Source: Moesziomyces globuligerus (lineage: Eukaryota > Basidiomycota > Ustilaginomycetes > Ustilaginales > Ustilaginaceae). From it: a stretch of 64,000 bases of DNA. The notes under the pieces are model-generated. The model searched no databases. It saw nothing but the letters and a program-made list of their open reading frames with translations, and was not told the DNA's origin. Location: the NCBI GenBank assembly GCA_030849465.1, contig JARVLF010000013.1:62001-126000 (forward strand), read 5' to 3'. The position numbers were made by a program, and so were the translations under genes. How positions within the stretch are numbered: position 1 is the first letter of the stretch; each line of letters starts with the position of its first letter. Positions 20,272-29,381 of this stretch are shown here, one piece after another.

Positions 20272-21714
20272 TTACTCCTGGACGAGCTCCTCCTCCTCGA
20301 TGTACTCGCCCTCGAGGTCCTCGTCGAGCGCCGAGGCGTCCTGGTACTGCTGGTACTCGGCGATGAGGTCCTGCAGGTTCGACTCGGCCTCGGTGAACTC
20401 CATCTCGTCCATGCCCTCGCCCGTGTACCAGTGCAAGAAGGCCTTGCGCTTGAACATGGCCGAAAACTGCTCCGAGATGCGCTTGAACACGTCCTGGATC
20501 GCCGTCGAGTTGCCGATAAACGTCACCGACATCTTGAGGCCGCGCGGCGGAATGTCGCACTGCGCCGTCTGCACATTGTTGGGGATCCACTCGACAAACT
20601 GCGTAGAGTGCTTCTGCTGGAAGCTCTGCATCTGGTCCTCGACGTCCTTCATCGAGACCTTGCCGCGGAAGTAGGCGGCGCACGTGAGGTAGCGGCCGAG
20701 GCGCGTGTCGCACGCCGTCATCATGTTCTTGCTGTCAAACGCCTGCTGCGTGATCTCGGGGATCGTCACCGCGCGGTACGACTGCGAGCCGCGCGCGGTG
20801 AGCGGCGAGAAGCCGACCATGAAGAAGTGGAGACGCGGGAACGGCACCATGTTGACCGCGAGCTTGCGCAGGTCCGAGTTGAGCTGACCGGGGAAGCGGA
20901 GGCAGGTGGTGACGCCCGACATGACGAGCGAGACGAGGTGGTTGAGGTCGCCGTAGGTGGGCGCGTTGAGCTTGAGCGTCTTGAAGCAGATGTTGTACAG
21001 AGCCTCGTTGTCGATGCAGAAGGTCTCGTCCGAGTTCTCGACGAGCTGGTGCACCGAGAGCGTGGCGTTGTAGGGCTCGACGACCGTGTCCGAGACCTTG
21101 GGCGAGGGGAGCACCGAGAAGGTGGCCATCATGCGGTCGGGGAACTCCTCGCGGATCTTGGAGATGAGGAGCGTACCCATGCCGGCACCGGTACCACCGC
21201 CGAGCGAGTGGGTGATCTGGAAGCCCTGGAGCATGTCGCAGTTCTCGGCCTCCTTGCGGATGACGTCGAGGACCGAGTCGACGAGCTCGGCGCCCTCGGT
21301 GTAGTGACCCTTGGCCCAGTTGTTACCGGCACCGGACTGACCAAAGACAAAGTTGTCGGGGCGGAAGAGACCGCCGAGGGGGCCGGAACGGGTCGAGTCC
21401 ATGGTGCCGGGTTCGAGGTCGACGAGGACGGCGCGGGGCACGTACTTGTTGCCGCTGGCCTCATTGTAGTAGACGTTGATGCGGGCGAGCTGGTCGTCGC
21501 TGTTGCCAATGTAGTTACCGTTGTGGTCGATGCCGTGCTCGTCCGAGAGCACCTCCCAGAACTTGGTACCGACCTGGTTACCACACTGACCGGTCTGAAG
21601 GTGGACTGTTGGAGGGTGGGTTGGTGGGTCGAGATGAGAGGCAACGCGCGTCAGTTTGGGTATCGGTCACAGGATACGAGCGTGAGGTGAAAGGTACGTA
21701 CCGATCTCGCGCAT
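20272..21714 (-). CDS. TUB2: Beta-tubulin
   Basis: 448 residues from two coding exons, 21702-21714 (ATG CGC GAG ATC G) and 20272-21605. The intron at 21606-21701 has a GTACGT donor and an AACAG acceptor. Joining restores the invariant N-terminus [15 protein letters not shown]. The GTP-binding signature GGGTGAGMG starts at 140, and the acidic tail [13 protein letters not shown] is complete. Residues tied to benzimidazole response are of the sensitive type: H6, F167, E198 and F200. The ATG at 21552 inside exon 2 is not the true start. Beta-tubulin pairs with alpha-tubulin in microtubules. Confidence 0.98.
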
Positions 21715-22555
21715 CTTGAAGGAAGGTTAGAGGGCTGGTTTCGAAAAAGAGTCCTAGTGTTGACGGATCTGTGAGAGGAGAACAGAGAGCGACGCGAGGC
21801 CAAGGTCAGCCGGAGGCTCTGAGGGACAAGATGCTACACGACTGGAAGGGCAGATGCCACGAGAGCAGAGGCGCAGTTGGTTGTTGGCTGTGGTGGTCGT
21901 CGGACAATCTCGCGTAACAGCATGTTATCGTGTCGATGGTAAGTGCACAGCGGATTACGGTCGTACACGGTCGCGTTGTCATCCATCTTTCGTAGGAGGG
22001 TAGCGAGGAGAGCAAGGCATGTTGTGGATGCGTCACATGGTGGTATCGATGATGATCAAGTGACGGATGGTCTGCGTGTGATGTCGGCGGCACTTGTCGG
22101 ATGGCGACGAATCGAGCAAGATCGAACACAGGTCCGATCACAGCAAGCGTTGGTTCTGTCTTTGTTGTTGTTGTTGCTGTTGAAGATGGACGGTTCGGGT
22201 TTGGCGATCGCTGGTTGTGTGGCTGCGCGCGCACGCGTGTGTGTGTGCGGGTGGCGATGTTGGCGAGGTTGGCAGGACTGGCGAGGTTGTGAGCCACTTA
22301 CAGCTTACTGTGTTGGCGTGGCGGAGGGAAAGCCTACGCGGTGATGCCTCACGAGAGAGTGGTGGATGGAGGGGGAAGAAGGCGTCGGGAGTGCCGGGAT
22401 GTAGGTCGCAGCGGGATGATAGGGAGTTGGATGGTGGTGAAGGCCCAAGGGATGGATTTGGCGGCAGCACGCGGGTCAACGAAGGGGGGAATCGCTGGGC
22501 TGGGCTCGGTGGGCTCGGTGGGCTCGCTGGGCTCGCTGGGTTCGGGGCCTCGGAC

Positions 22556-22586
<31 letters not shown>

Positions 22587-23597
22587 GCTGGCTCTGCTCT
22601 GAGCGAAGGAAAAAGTGTTGGACTTTGCGACGGCGAACGAGGCGCGCGCGCGCTCTCTTTCGCAGAGCAAGCAAGCAAGCAATCGGGAGGCTCGCTGCTG
22701 TAGCTCTCGAACAGGGCACGCACGCACGCACGCACCGCACCCATCCGCACGCACTCGTCTCACCCTGCGCTCTCGTGCCCTCGACGTCGCAAAGTGTTGT
22801 TCTTTTCCTTCATCGCACGCGCCAGGCCAGGCCAGCCCAGCCCAAATTCGAGATTCGAATTCCTCGCCGAAAACACACGCATCCAGTCGACTCGCTTTCA
22901 ATCCAAAGACGCGCCTCTGGCCCCGATGGGCTTCTGATTAGAGCGCATTCCTGGCATCCCAACTGCCTTGCCGCCCGGAATTTCCTCCGCTCGTGGCGCA
23001 TCCGCCGCCGTCCGACGTGGAACGTTGTTTTCGCTCGCTCCCTCGCCCTCCCCTCTCCCATCACCCCACGGCCAGACGATCCACCCTTGCTCCAATCTAT
23101 GCGTGAGTGGTCACACCGTGGTCACACCGTGGTGACACCAGATCGCGATCCGAGATGATGCGAGATCAGCCAGGTTGAGGCGGCTTGGTGGGGTGTTGCG
23201 CTGCGGGTGCGTGCCTATTGCAGCAAGCGAAGAGCGGCGATGTGATTTTACAGAGGAGATCTGCCCGAGCTGGGCGCATCTGTTTTGGGTTTGACCCGTC
23301 CCACCGAGGCCGGACGCGTCGCGCGTCTGGAGGTGCTTGGGCCAAGTCCTTCCTTCTCCATATCGGCGATGCCCTCGTCACATCGGGAGATCGTGCACAC
23401 CCCAAGGACCTCATCTCACGAACCCACGCCTGCATCTACCAACACCGTCGGAAGACCGCCGATCGATTCTCTTCCGACACACCAATAGAGCGTCATTGTA
23501 CTGGGAGCGGATGATTGTGAGATGTTTGCTAGACTAATAGTACAGAGGGTTGGAGGCTGGAGATGGGGCCGCAAGCAAGGCATTTCGCGAGTGAGGC
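21715..23597. other. Long intergenic region between beta-tubulin and MAGOH
   Basis: 1,883 bases, the longest gene-free stretch here: tubulin promoter plus MAGOH 3' flank. It holds a 9-bp minisatellite (22501-22545), a GT microsatellite (22556-22582) and a CACG run (about 22718-22736). Open frames across these repeats are repeat-driven. No gene supported. Confidence 0.6.
22501..22582. repeat. 9-bp minisatellite and adjacent (GT)n microsatellite
   Basis: TGGGCTCGG or TGGGCTCGC repeats five times at 22501-22545 (last copy TGGGTTCGG), followed at 22556-22582 by an uninterrupted GT run of about 13 units. They lie about 800 bases upstream of the beta-tubulin start. Confidence 0.9.
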
Positions 23598-24485
23598 CTA
23601 TGCTATCGGCTTGATCTTGAAGTGCAGCGAGATGAGGCTGAAGATGAGACACTGCCGTACGGTCGCAGTTGCGTGAACGAGCACGTACCAGAATCGAGCA
23701 GGGAGAACCAAGTAAGATCGGAGCGTTAGTCGTCTTTCCACTCCGTGCCGTGGAGCGGCAAAAGCCATTGCCTCAAGTTCCGTTTGGATCACTTCAGCGA
23801 GGAACATACCTTGAGATCCTGGACGAGGTAGTACATGACGCGGAGGCCTTCTGGGTCCTCACTGTCCTGTACGTCGACGAGCGAGCCGATCTTGGCCGTC
23901 TGTGGTCGCGTTCCAAAACCACAAAGGTGATCAGCCATCGCACGCCTACCCCACTCACGACTCGTATGGGCCCTTTTAGGAAATACTTACTTCAAAGGAG
24001 ATGTGATCGTTTCCGAGGCGGATCTCGAGCTCCTGACGCCCCGTGGAGTTCTTCTTGGGCCACGCCGCGTCGTCTTCGCGCATGATCTCGCTCTCCTCGA
24101 CAATGCGCCGCAGCTCGGCGACCATCGTCGCACTCACCCACACTACATCCACACCAAGAAAGGCCAGAGTCAGCATCGCTTCGAGACCTCGAGCGGGCGG
24201 TCAAGATCGGGCCGGGGTTGGGGACTCACTCTCTTTGCGGATGAGGCTGTCGTTGCGGTAGTTCGAGTTGTTCGCATACCGCAACCGGCCACGCGAGTAC
24301 TCGAATTCGAGAAACTCGTGTCCGTGTCGGCCCTGATGCCCCGTACTACAGCAAGGGCGTAGTGCCACACGATGGGTGGAAGGCAAAGGATTGGGCCGTC
24401 AGTTGGCATGTCGACGGGGACAGGCTCTCGGGGGGTAGGGGAGGCAGAAGACGACGTACTAGTAGCGAACGTAGAAGTCCGACAT
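23598..24485 (-). CDS. mago: MAGOH / mago nashi, exon-junction complex subunit
   Basis: 145 residues assembled from five exons: 24460-24485, 24230-24345, 23991-24142, 23810-23899 and 23598-23651. All four introns have GT donors (GTACGT, GTGAGT, GTAAGT, GTATGT) and AG acceptors, and phases match throughout. The protein starts [14 protein letters not shown], continues GHEFLEFEY and [10 protein letters not shown], then [49 protein letters not shown] and ends [13 protein letters not shown]. This is nearly full-length similarity to metazoan MAGOH (146 aa). MAGOH binds Y14 and locks eIF4A3 onto spliced mRNA. The gene is easy to miss because its longest exon is 152 nt. Confidence 0.96.
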
Positions 24486-24798
24486 TGCGCGCGAGATTCG
24501 CCACTGGAACGGATCTGTATCTGCGAGGGGAATGCCCTTCGATGAGATGCTGGGCGCAGCGTGCTGCTTGCTGGCTCTTGGAGGATGGTGAGGGTTGTGG
24601 TGGACCGGGCTGGTGTCGAGAAGCGTCAAAATGAGCAGGTGACAGCGAGTCAGAATCTCGGAAAACGGAGGTGGAGTTTTTCTATCCCTGGGCGGTTGTG
24701 TAACAAGCCTGCATCTTTCCAGCCGTCACCTCGCTCCATGAGCACTATCGCGCTCCAGCCTGCGGCTCGTCTTGCACGCACGGTGAGCAGTTGGGAGC
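24486..24798. other. Divergent intergenic region between MAGOH and SURP-like gene
   Basis: 313 bases shared by two divergently transcribed genes. No clear TATA box or repeat. An ATG at 24738 on the plus strand is followed by a possible GTGAGC donor at about 24783, so a short upstream exon of the SURP-like gene cannot be excluded. Confidence 0.5.
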
Positions 24799-25749
24799 AT
24801 GGCACGGCGTCCGAGCAAGCGCGCTCGGCTGTCCCCTAGTCCGAGCGTAGCCGAAGCCGAGTCGCACATCTTTGCGTCCGGCTCGCGCTCGGTGGCGCGC
24901 GCTGCCTCGGCGCTCTACCCGTGCTCGTTCGAGATGACGCTCAACCACGACGCCGACGTGTACCGATCCCTTCACCTCGGTGCTACCTCTGACTGCGCTG
25001 CCGATTGGGGCTGGCGGTTGACCGAATGGACTGACTCGGGCGGTCGAAGACTTCGCACGGACCGGTTCGATGCCGTCCACCTCCTCACCAGCCTCCCCGT
25101 CCGTGCCCAGAACCAGCCCACGCAGAGAAAGAACGGGGATGAGGGGGAGGATGTGGGGTGGTCGGATCTCGAGAGCGATGCGGAGGATGTGTGGTTTATG
25201 AGCGATGCGGACGCTGCGGCGTTTGCGCATCGTCGCGCGCGCGCGGGGCTCGACGCCCAACATTCCGCTCGCCTCGCAGCGCTTTGCTCTCCGGACGACG
25301 ACGCGAGCGAGAGCGAGCACAAGAGCGAGCAAGGCGCCGAGAGTGAGAGTGGGGACGAAGGTGAGGACGAGGTGGGGGAGGACGAGTTGGAGCTGATGCG
25401 CAAGACGGCTCGGGTCTTGGCGATGTCTTCGGACCGAGGGGCTTTGGAGGTCGAGATCCTCTCGCGCCATGCGGACGATCCGCGCTTTGCCTTTCTCCGC
25501 CCACACCCCCCGTCACACCTGCTCAACATCTGGACCCAACTCACATCCCAGCCTCAGCCGCCTAAGCCGGCTTCAGCACTAGTCGCGTACGATTCCGATT
25601 CCGACTCAAACTCGTCCAACCACAACCCACCGCCGAACACTCGGATCCAGCATGACGCTGGCGCGGACGCCGAGGCTGAGAAGCGGCGCAAACAAGCCGA
25701 GCGCCTCGCGCGTGCCAAAGTCTGGCTCCAGTCACGCACACCATCCTAA
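24799..25749 (+). CDS. Conserved acidic protein with SURP-like segment
   Basis: 316 residues. After a basic N-terminus (MARRPSKRARLSPSP) comes a conserved stretch FASGSRSVARAASALYPCSFEMTLNHD at about 26-52, then an acidic Ser/Asp/Glu-rich middle. A segment VEILSRHADDPRFAFLRPHPPSHLLNIW (about 214-241) has the F.FL.P...H..Y/W pattern of SURP (SWAP) modules of splicing factors. The C-terminus is a charged helix (EAEKRRKQAERLARAKVWL). A nuclear RNA-processing role is inferred from the SURP-like segment and from its head-to-head position with MAGOH. The first two-thirds are not recognised. Confidence 0.65.
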   Translation: MARRPSKRARLSPSPSVAEAESHIFASGSRSVARAASALYPCSFEMTLNHDADVYRSLHLGATSDCAADWGWRLTEWTDSGGRRLRTDRFDAVHLLTSLPVRAQNQPTQRKNGDEGEDVGWSDLESDAEDVWFMSDADAAAFAHRRARAGLDAQHSARLAALCSPDDDASESEHKSEQGAESESGDEGEDEVGEDELELMRKTARVLAMSSDRGALEVEILSRHADDPRFAFLRPHPPSHLLNIWTQLTSQPQPPKPASALVAYDSDSDSNSSNHNPPPNTRIQHDAGADAEAEKRRKQAERLARAKVWLQSRTPS

Positions 25750-25984
25750 CACCCACACACAACCCGACGCTAGACCCCACACCCATGCCGCAGCTGCTTG
25801 AGAAAGTGGTGATTGCAAACGGCTGTAGCTGTTGATGGTTTTGAGGGGCACATCCCCGGACGAGACAGGAAGGAGAAGGGGGAAATAGAGTATGATCATA
25901 CACGAGTGTAGCTTGGAAGCAAAAAAAACGGGGACTGGATGCAGATGGAGGGTCGAGGAAGGACACAGGAACTAGGGGAAACGT

Positions 25985-27733
25985 TTAGAAGCCCATGCCG
26001 CCCATACCACCCATACCACCCATGCCGCCCATACCGCCCATACCGCCAGCCGGAGCCTTGTCCTCGGGCGCCTCGACGATGCAGCACTCGCTGGTGGTGA
26101 GGAGGGAAGCGACACCGCTCGCGTCCTGGAGCGCCGTCTTGACCACCTTCAAGGGGTCGAGGATACCGGCGGCGATCATGTCCTTGTACTCGCCGACGCT
26201 GGCGTCGTAGCCGTAGGTAAAGTCGCCGGGCTTCTCGAGCAGACGGCCGACGACGACCGAGCCCTCCTCGCCGGCGTTTTCGACAATGGTGCGGGCGGGA
26301 CGCGTGAGCGCCGCCTTGAGCATCGACAGGCCGAGCTGCTGGTCAAAGTTGGCCGTCGCCACCTCGTTGAGCGCGAGGCTCGCCTTGAGCAGCGCCACAC
26401 CACCGCCGGGCAGCACGCCCGCCTCGACGGCGGCGCGCGTAGCGTTGAGCGCGTCGTCGTAGCGGTCCTTCTTCTCGCCCACCTCGACCTCGGACGAGCC
26501 GCCGACCTTGATGACGGCGACGCCGCCCGAGAGCTTGGCGAGGCGCTCCTGGAGCTTGGTGCGGTCGTACTCGGAGGTGGTGGAGTCGTTGATGGCGGCG
26601 CGGATCTGCTCGCAGCGCTGCGCGAGGCGGTCCTTGTCGCCCTCGCCGTTGAGGAAGATGGTGTCCTCCTTGGTGATGGTGACGGCGCCGGTGGTGCCGA
26701 GCATCTCGGGCGTGGCGCGGTCGAGCTTGGTCTCGAGCTCGTCCGAGAAGACCTGTGCGCCGGTGAGGATGCCGAGGTCGCCGAGGATGCTCTTGCGGTT
26801 GTCGCCGAAGCCGGGCGCCTTGACGGCGGCGACCTGGAGCTGGCCGCGGAGCTTGTTGAGGATGCAGGCGGCGAGCGCCTCGCCGTCAATGTCCTCTGCG
26901 ATGATGAGGAGCGGGCGGCGGAGCTGTGCGGCGGCCTCGAGCGAAGGGAGGATGTCCTGGAGCGCCGAGATCTTCTTTTCCGAGAGGAGGATGAGGGGCT
27001 TCTCGAACTCGACCTTTGCGGTCTTTACGTCGGTGATAAAGTAGGGCGAGATGTAGCCGCGGTCGAAGCGCATGCCTTCGGTGATCTCGATCTCGTCCTC
27101 GAGCGTCTTGCCCTCCTTGACGGTGATGACGCCCTCCTTGCCGACCTTCTCCATGGCGGTGGCGATGAGCTGGCCGACGTGCTTGTCGCCGTTGGCCGAG
27201 ATGGTGGCGACCTGAGCGATCTCCGCCGAGGTGGTGACGGCGCGCTTGTTGGTCTCGAGGAACTTGATGACGGCGTCGACGCCGGCCTGGACGCCGCGGC
27301 GGAGGTCCATGGGGTTGCAGCCTGCGGCGACGTTCTTGACGCCCTCTGCGTAGATGGCGCGAGCGAGGACGGTGGCGGTGGTGGTGCCGTCACCTGCAAT
27401 CTCGTTTGTCTTGTTGGCGACGTCCTGGACGAGGCGGGCGCCGAGGTTCTCGAACTTGTCCTTGAGGGTGATGGACTTTGCGACGGTGACGCCGTCCTTG
27501 GTGATCTTGGGGCCGCCGAAGGGCTGTTCGATGATCACGTTGCGGCCCTTGGGGCCGAGGGTGACGGAGACGGCGTTGGCGAGGAGGTTGACGCCGTTGA
27601 GCATGGCGGCGCGGCCGTCGTTGCTGAACTTGACCTCCTTGTGCGCATTGTGGACGAGCGAGGTGGAGAAGCTGCGGCCGTTGGTGGAGGCGGCCTTGCG
27701 GGCCGGGGTGGCGGCGTTGCGGAGGAGGGACAT
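25985..27733 (-). CDS. HSP60: Mitochondrial chaperonin HSP60
   Basis: 582 residues, single exon. The first ~30 residues ([22 protein letters not shown]) form a basic, Ser-rich mitochondrial presequence. The rest is a full group I chaperonin: [11 protein letters not shown] (56-66), ATP-site [10 protein letters not shown] (113-122), apical domain with [14 protein letters not shown], and the [11 protein letters not shown] equatorial motif. The C-terminus is the GGM-repeat tail (six GGM units, then GF). HSP60 folds imported matrix proteins together with HSP10, encoded divergently next door. Convergent with the SURP-like gene (235 bases). Confidence 0.99.
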   Translation of the reverse strand: MSLLRNAATPARKAASTNGRSFSTSLVHNAHKEVKFSNDGRAAMLNGVNLLANAVSVTLGPKGRNVIIEQPFGGPKITKDGVTVAKSITLKDKFENLGARLVQDVANKTNEIAGDGTTTATVLARAIYAEGVKNVAAGCNPMDLRRGVQAGVDAVIKFLETNKRAVTTSAEIAQVATISANGDKHVGQLIATAMEKVGKEGVITVKEGKTLEDEIEITEGMRFDRGYISPYFITDVKTAKVEFEKPLILLSEKKISALQDILPSLEAAAQLRRPLLIIAEDIDGEALAACILNKLRGQLQVAAVKAPGFGDNRKSILGDLGILTGAQVFSDELETKLDRATPEMLGTTGAVTITKEDTIFLNGEGDKDRLAQRCEQIRAAINDSTTSEYDRTKLQERLAKLSGGVAVIKVGGSSEVEVGEKKDRYDDALNATRAAVEAGVLPGGGVALLKASLALNEVATANFDQQLGLSMLKAALTRPARTIVENAGEEGSVVVGRLLEKPGDFTYGYDASVGEYKDMIAAGILDPLKVVKTALQDASGVASLLTTSECCIVEAPEDKAPAGGMGGMGGMGGMGGMGGMGF

Positions 27734-28816
27734 GGCGACGGAGGGGGAATACGTCTGAGGTGTTGGTGTGGGGAAGGGGAAGGAGGAAGAGGAAGAGGGA
27801 TGGAGGTCTGACTCTTGACTGTACTCACTAAGCGGGGAGGCTCCAGGCCGAAGTAGAGTTGGGGAGGGACCTCGTCGAAGGCACGGCGGCTGAGCACGGA
27901 GCCAGCCGACGAGACCAAAATGCGCAGCTGCGAAGAAAGTCGAGCTTTGGAATCCATCACCTTAGCCGGGGCTCAATCACGGCTCATTCATGGCTTGAGC
28001 TTCAGGGCCCGATCGGAAGGAGCGCCATCTCGACTTGATTGGCTCTCTTGCTCTCAACTCTGTGGCGAGAGGGAGCCTTCTTGCGGCTTCCAGAGCGGCT
28101 TCCGAAAGGCAACCTTTTTTTTCCTTTCTTTTCCTTTCTTTTCTGGGTTTTTTGTCCTGCGCCATGCGCCATGCGCCTCCACCTCTTCTGTCACGCCGGT
28201 CGAGCCGATTGGAAGAATTGGGAGGATTTCGGCTTTGTTCCGCCACCTTCTGCGCCTGCCGAGTCGGGATTACTCAATTTTTGACTTTACGCTCGACAGA
28301 AGAGTCGACCTACGATCACGGTTTGCCCCGATCCTTCCTCTCAGCGCGGGCGGGCGGGACTCACACTGCGGGCTTAGCGGAGACGCTTTGCGGAGACGCC
28401 ACTGGGCGCAACAGCATCTGGCTCTGACTCGTGTCCGAGCGCCTCGGTCCTCTGGAAGCTTCCAGACCAGACCGTCTCTCGCTCTTCCGTGTGGGCAAGC
28501 CTCGTCTTCAAGGCGCCGCTACGACGCTCTCGTCTGTGTCGCCATCTGGCTGGCTCAGAGTAAAGTCGGCGGAGCGCTTTTTCGGCGCTTTTTTCGTGGC
28601 CAGTTGCAGTCGAGGCGAGGCGTTGATATTGCCATTCCGGGTTCCGAGTGGATTTTCGAGCGAGGAGAGCGGCTGGCGGGGACGTGGAGAAGTAGAATGA
28701 ATTGAGTGAGCGCTGTGTTCCTTCTCAGCTGTACTTGCTCCACCAAAGCGACCCTCAACCTTTCTCCTTTCTCCTTTCTCATCGACCAGCGCCTCCCATC
28801 GCTACTCTTCGTCATC
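27734..28816. other. Divergent HSP60/HSP10 promoter region
   Basis: 1,083 bases between the two start codons. It carries a heat-shock-type element at 28454-28467, a second TTC/GAA cluster at 28088-28106, and pyrimidine tracts just before each start. A possible 5' UTR intron on the HSP60 side is suggested by an ACTCAC sequence at about 27824 (GTGAGT on the minus strand). No gene supported. Confidence 0.7.
28454..28467. promoter_or_regulatory. Heat-shock element candidate
   Basis: The sequence GGAAGCTTCCAGAC reads as nGAAnnTTCnnGAn: two perfect inverted GAA/TTC units plus a partial third. It lies 350 bases from the HSP10 start and about 720 from the HSP60 start. This spacing of alternating GAA/TTC units is what heat-shock factor binds. 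Confidence 0.6.
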
Positions 28817-29222
28817 ATGGTACGTATTGCCTCCCATTGTACTGCCTGTCTTGACACCGTTTGCTGACCTTTCCTTCGCTCTGCCGTGGTGACGACAACA
28901 GGCTACTCAGTCCACCATCCGATCCATCAAGTCGGTCGTGCCTCTGCTCGACCGCGTGCTCGTCCAGCGCTTCAAGCCCGAGACAAAGACCTCGTCCGGT
29001 CTCTTCCTTCCCTCTTCCGCCGCCTCCTCGCCCCTCCCCGAGGCGAGCGTCATCGCCACCGGCCCCGGCGCTCCGGACAAGGACGGCAACATCGTCCCCA
29101 CCTCGGTCAAGAACGGCGACAAGGTCCTCCTCCCAAGCTGGGGCGGCAACTCGATCAAGGTCGGCGACGACGAGTTCCTCCTCATCCGCGACTCGGAGAT
29201 CCTCGCCAAGATCAACGAGTAA
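28817..29222 (+). CDS. HSP10: Mitochondrial co-chaperonin HSP10
   Basis: 107 residues from two coding exons. The first is only the ATG (28817-28819); the intron is 28820-28901 (GTACGT donor, CAG acceptor) and exon 2 is 28902-29222. The protein begins MATQSTIRSIKSVVPLLDRV. The mobile loop that docks on HSP60 is present (ETKTSSGLFLPSS), as are GPG, NGDKVLLPSWGG and the C-terminal LLIRDSEILAKI of the Cpn10 fold. The intron directly after the start codon hides the true N-terminus from ORF finding. It caps the HSP60 cavity during folding. Confidence 0.97.
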
Positions 29223-29381
29223 ACACTCTCACTCCCCCTTCCATCCCGCGCCCTTGTCACCCTTACACGCAATCCACACTTCTTCTCTTCCAGCATCTTC
29301 CACCTCGGTCAAACCACCGCAAACAAGCACCATCCGTTGTCGCTCAAAACATCGCATTTCCGGCTACACCGGTAGCATCCG

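Noticed and set aside
22217..23158. 313-codon plus-strand frame upstream of beta-tubulin
   Set aside because: Spans minisatellite and GT repeats; no domain and no promoter sign.
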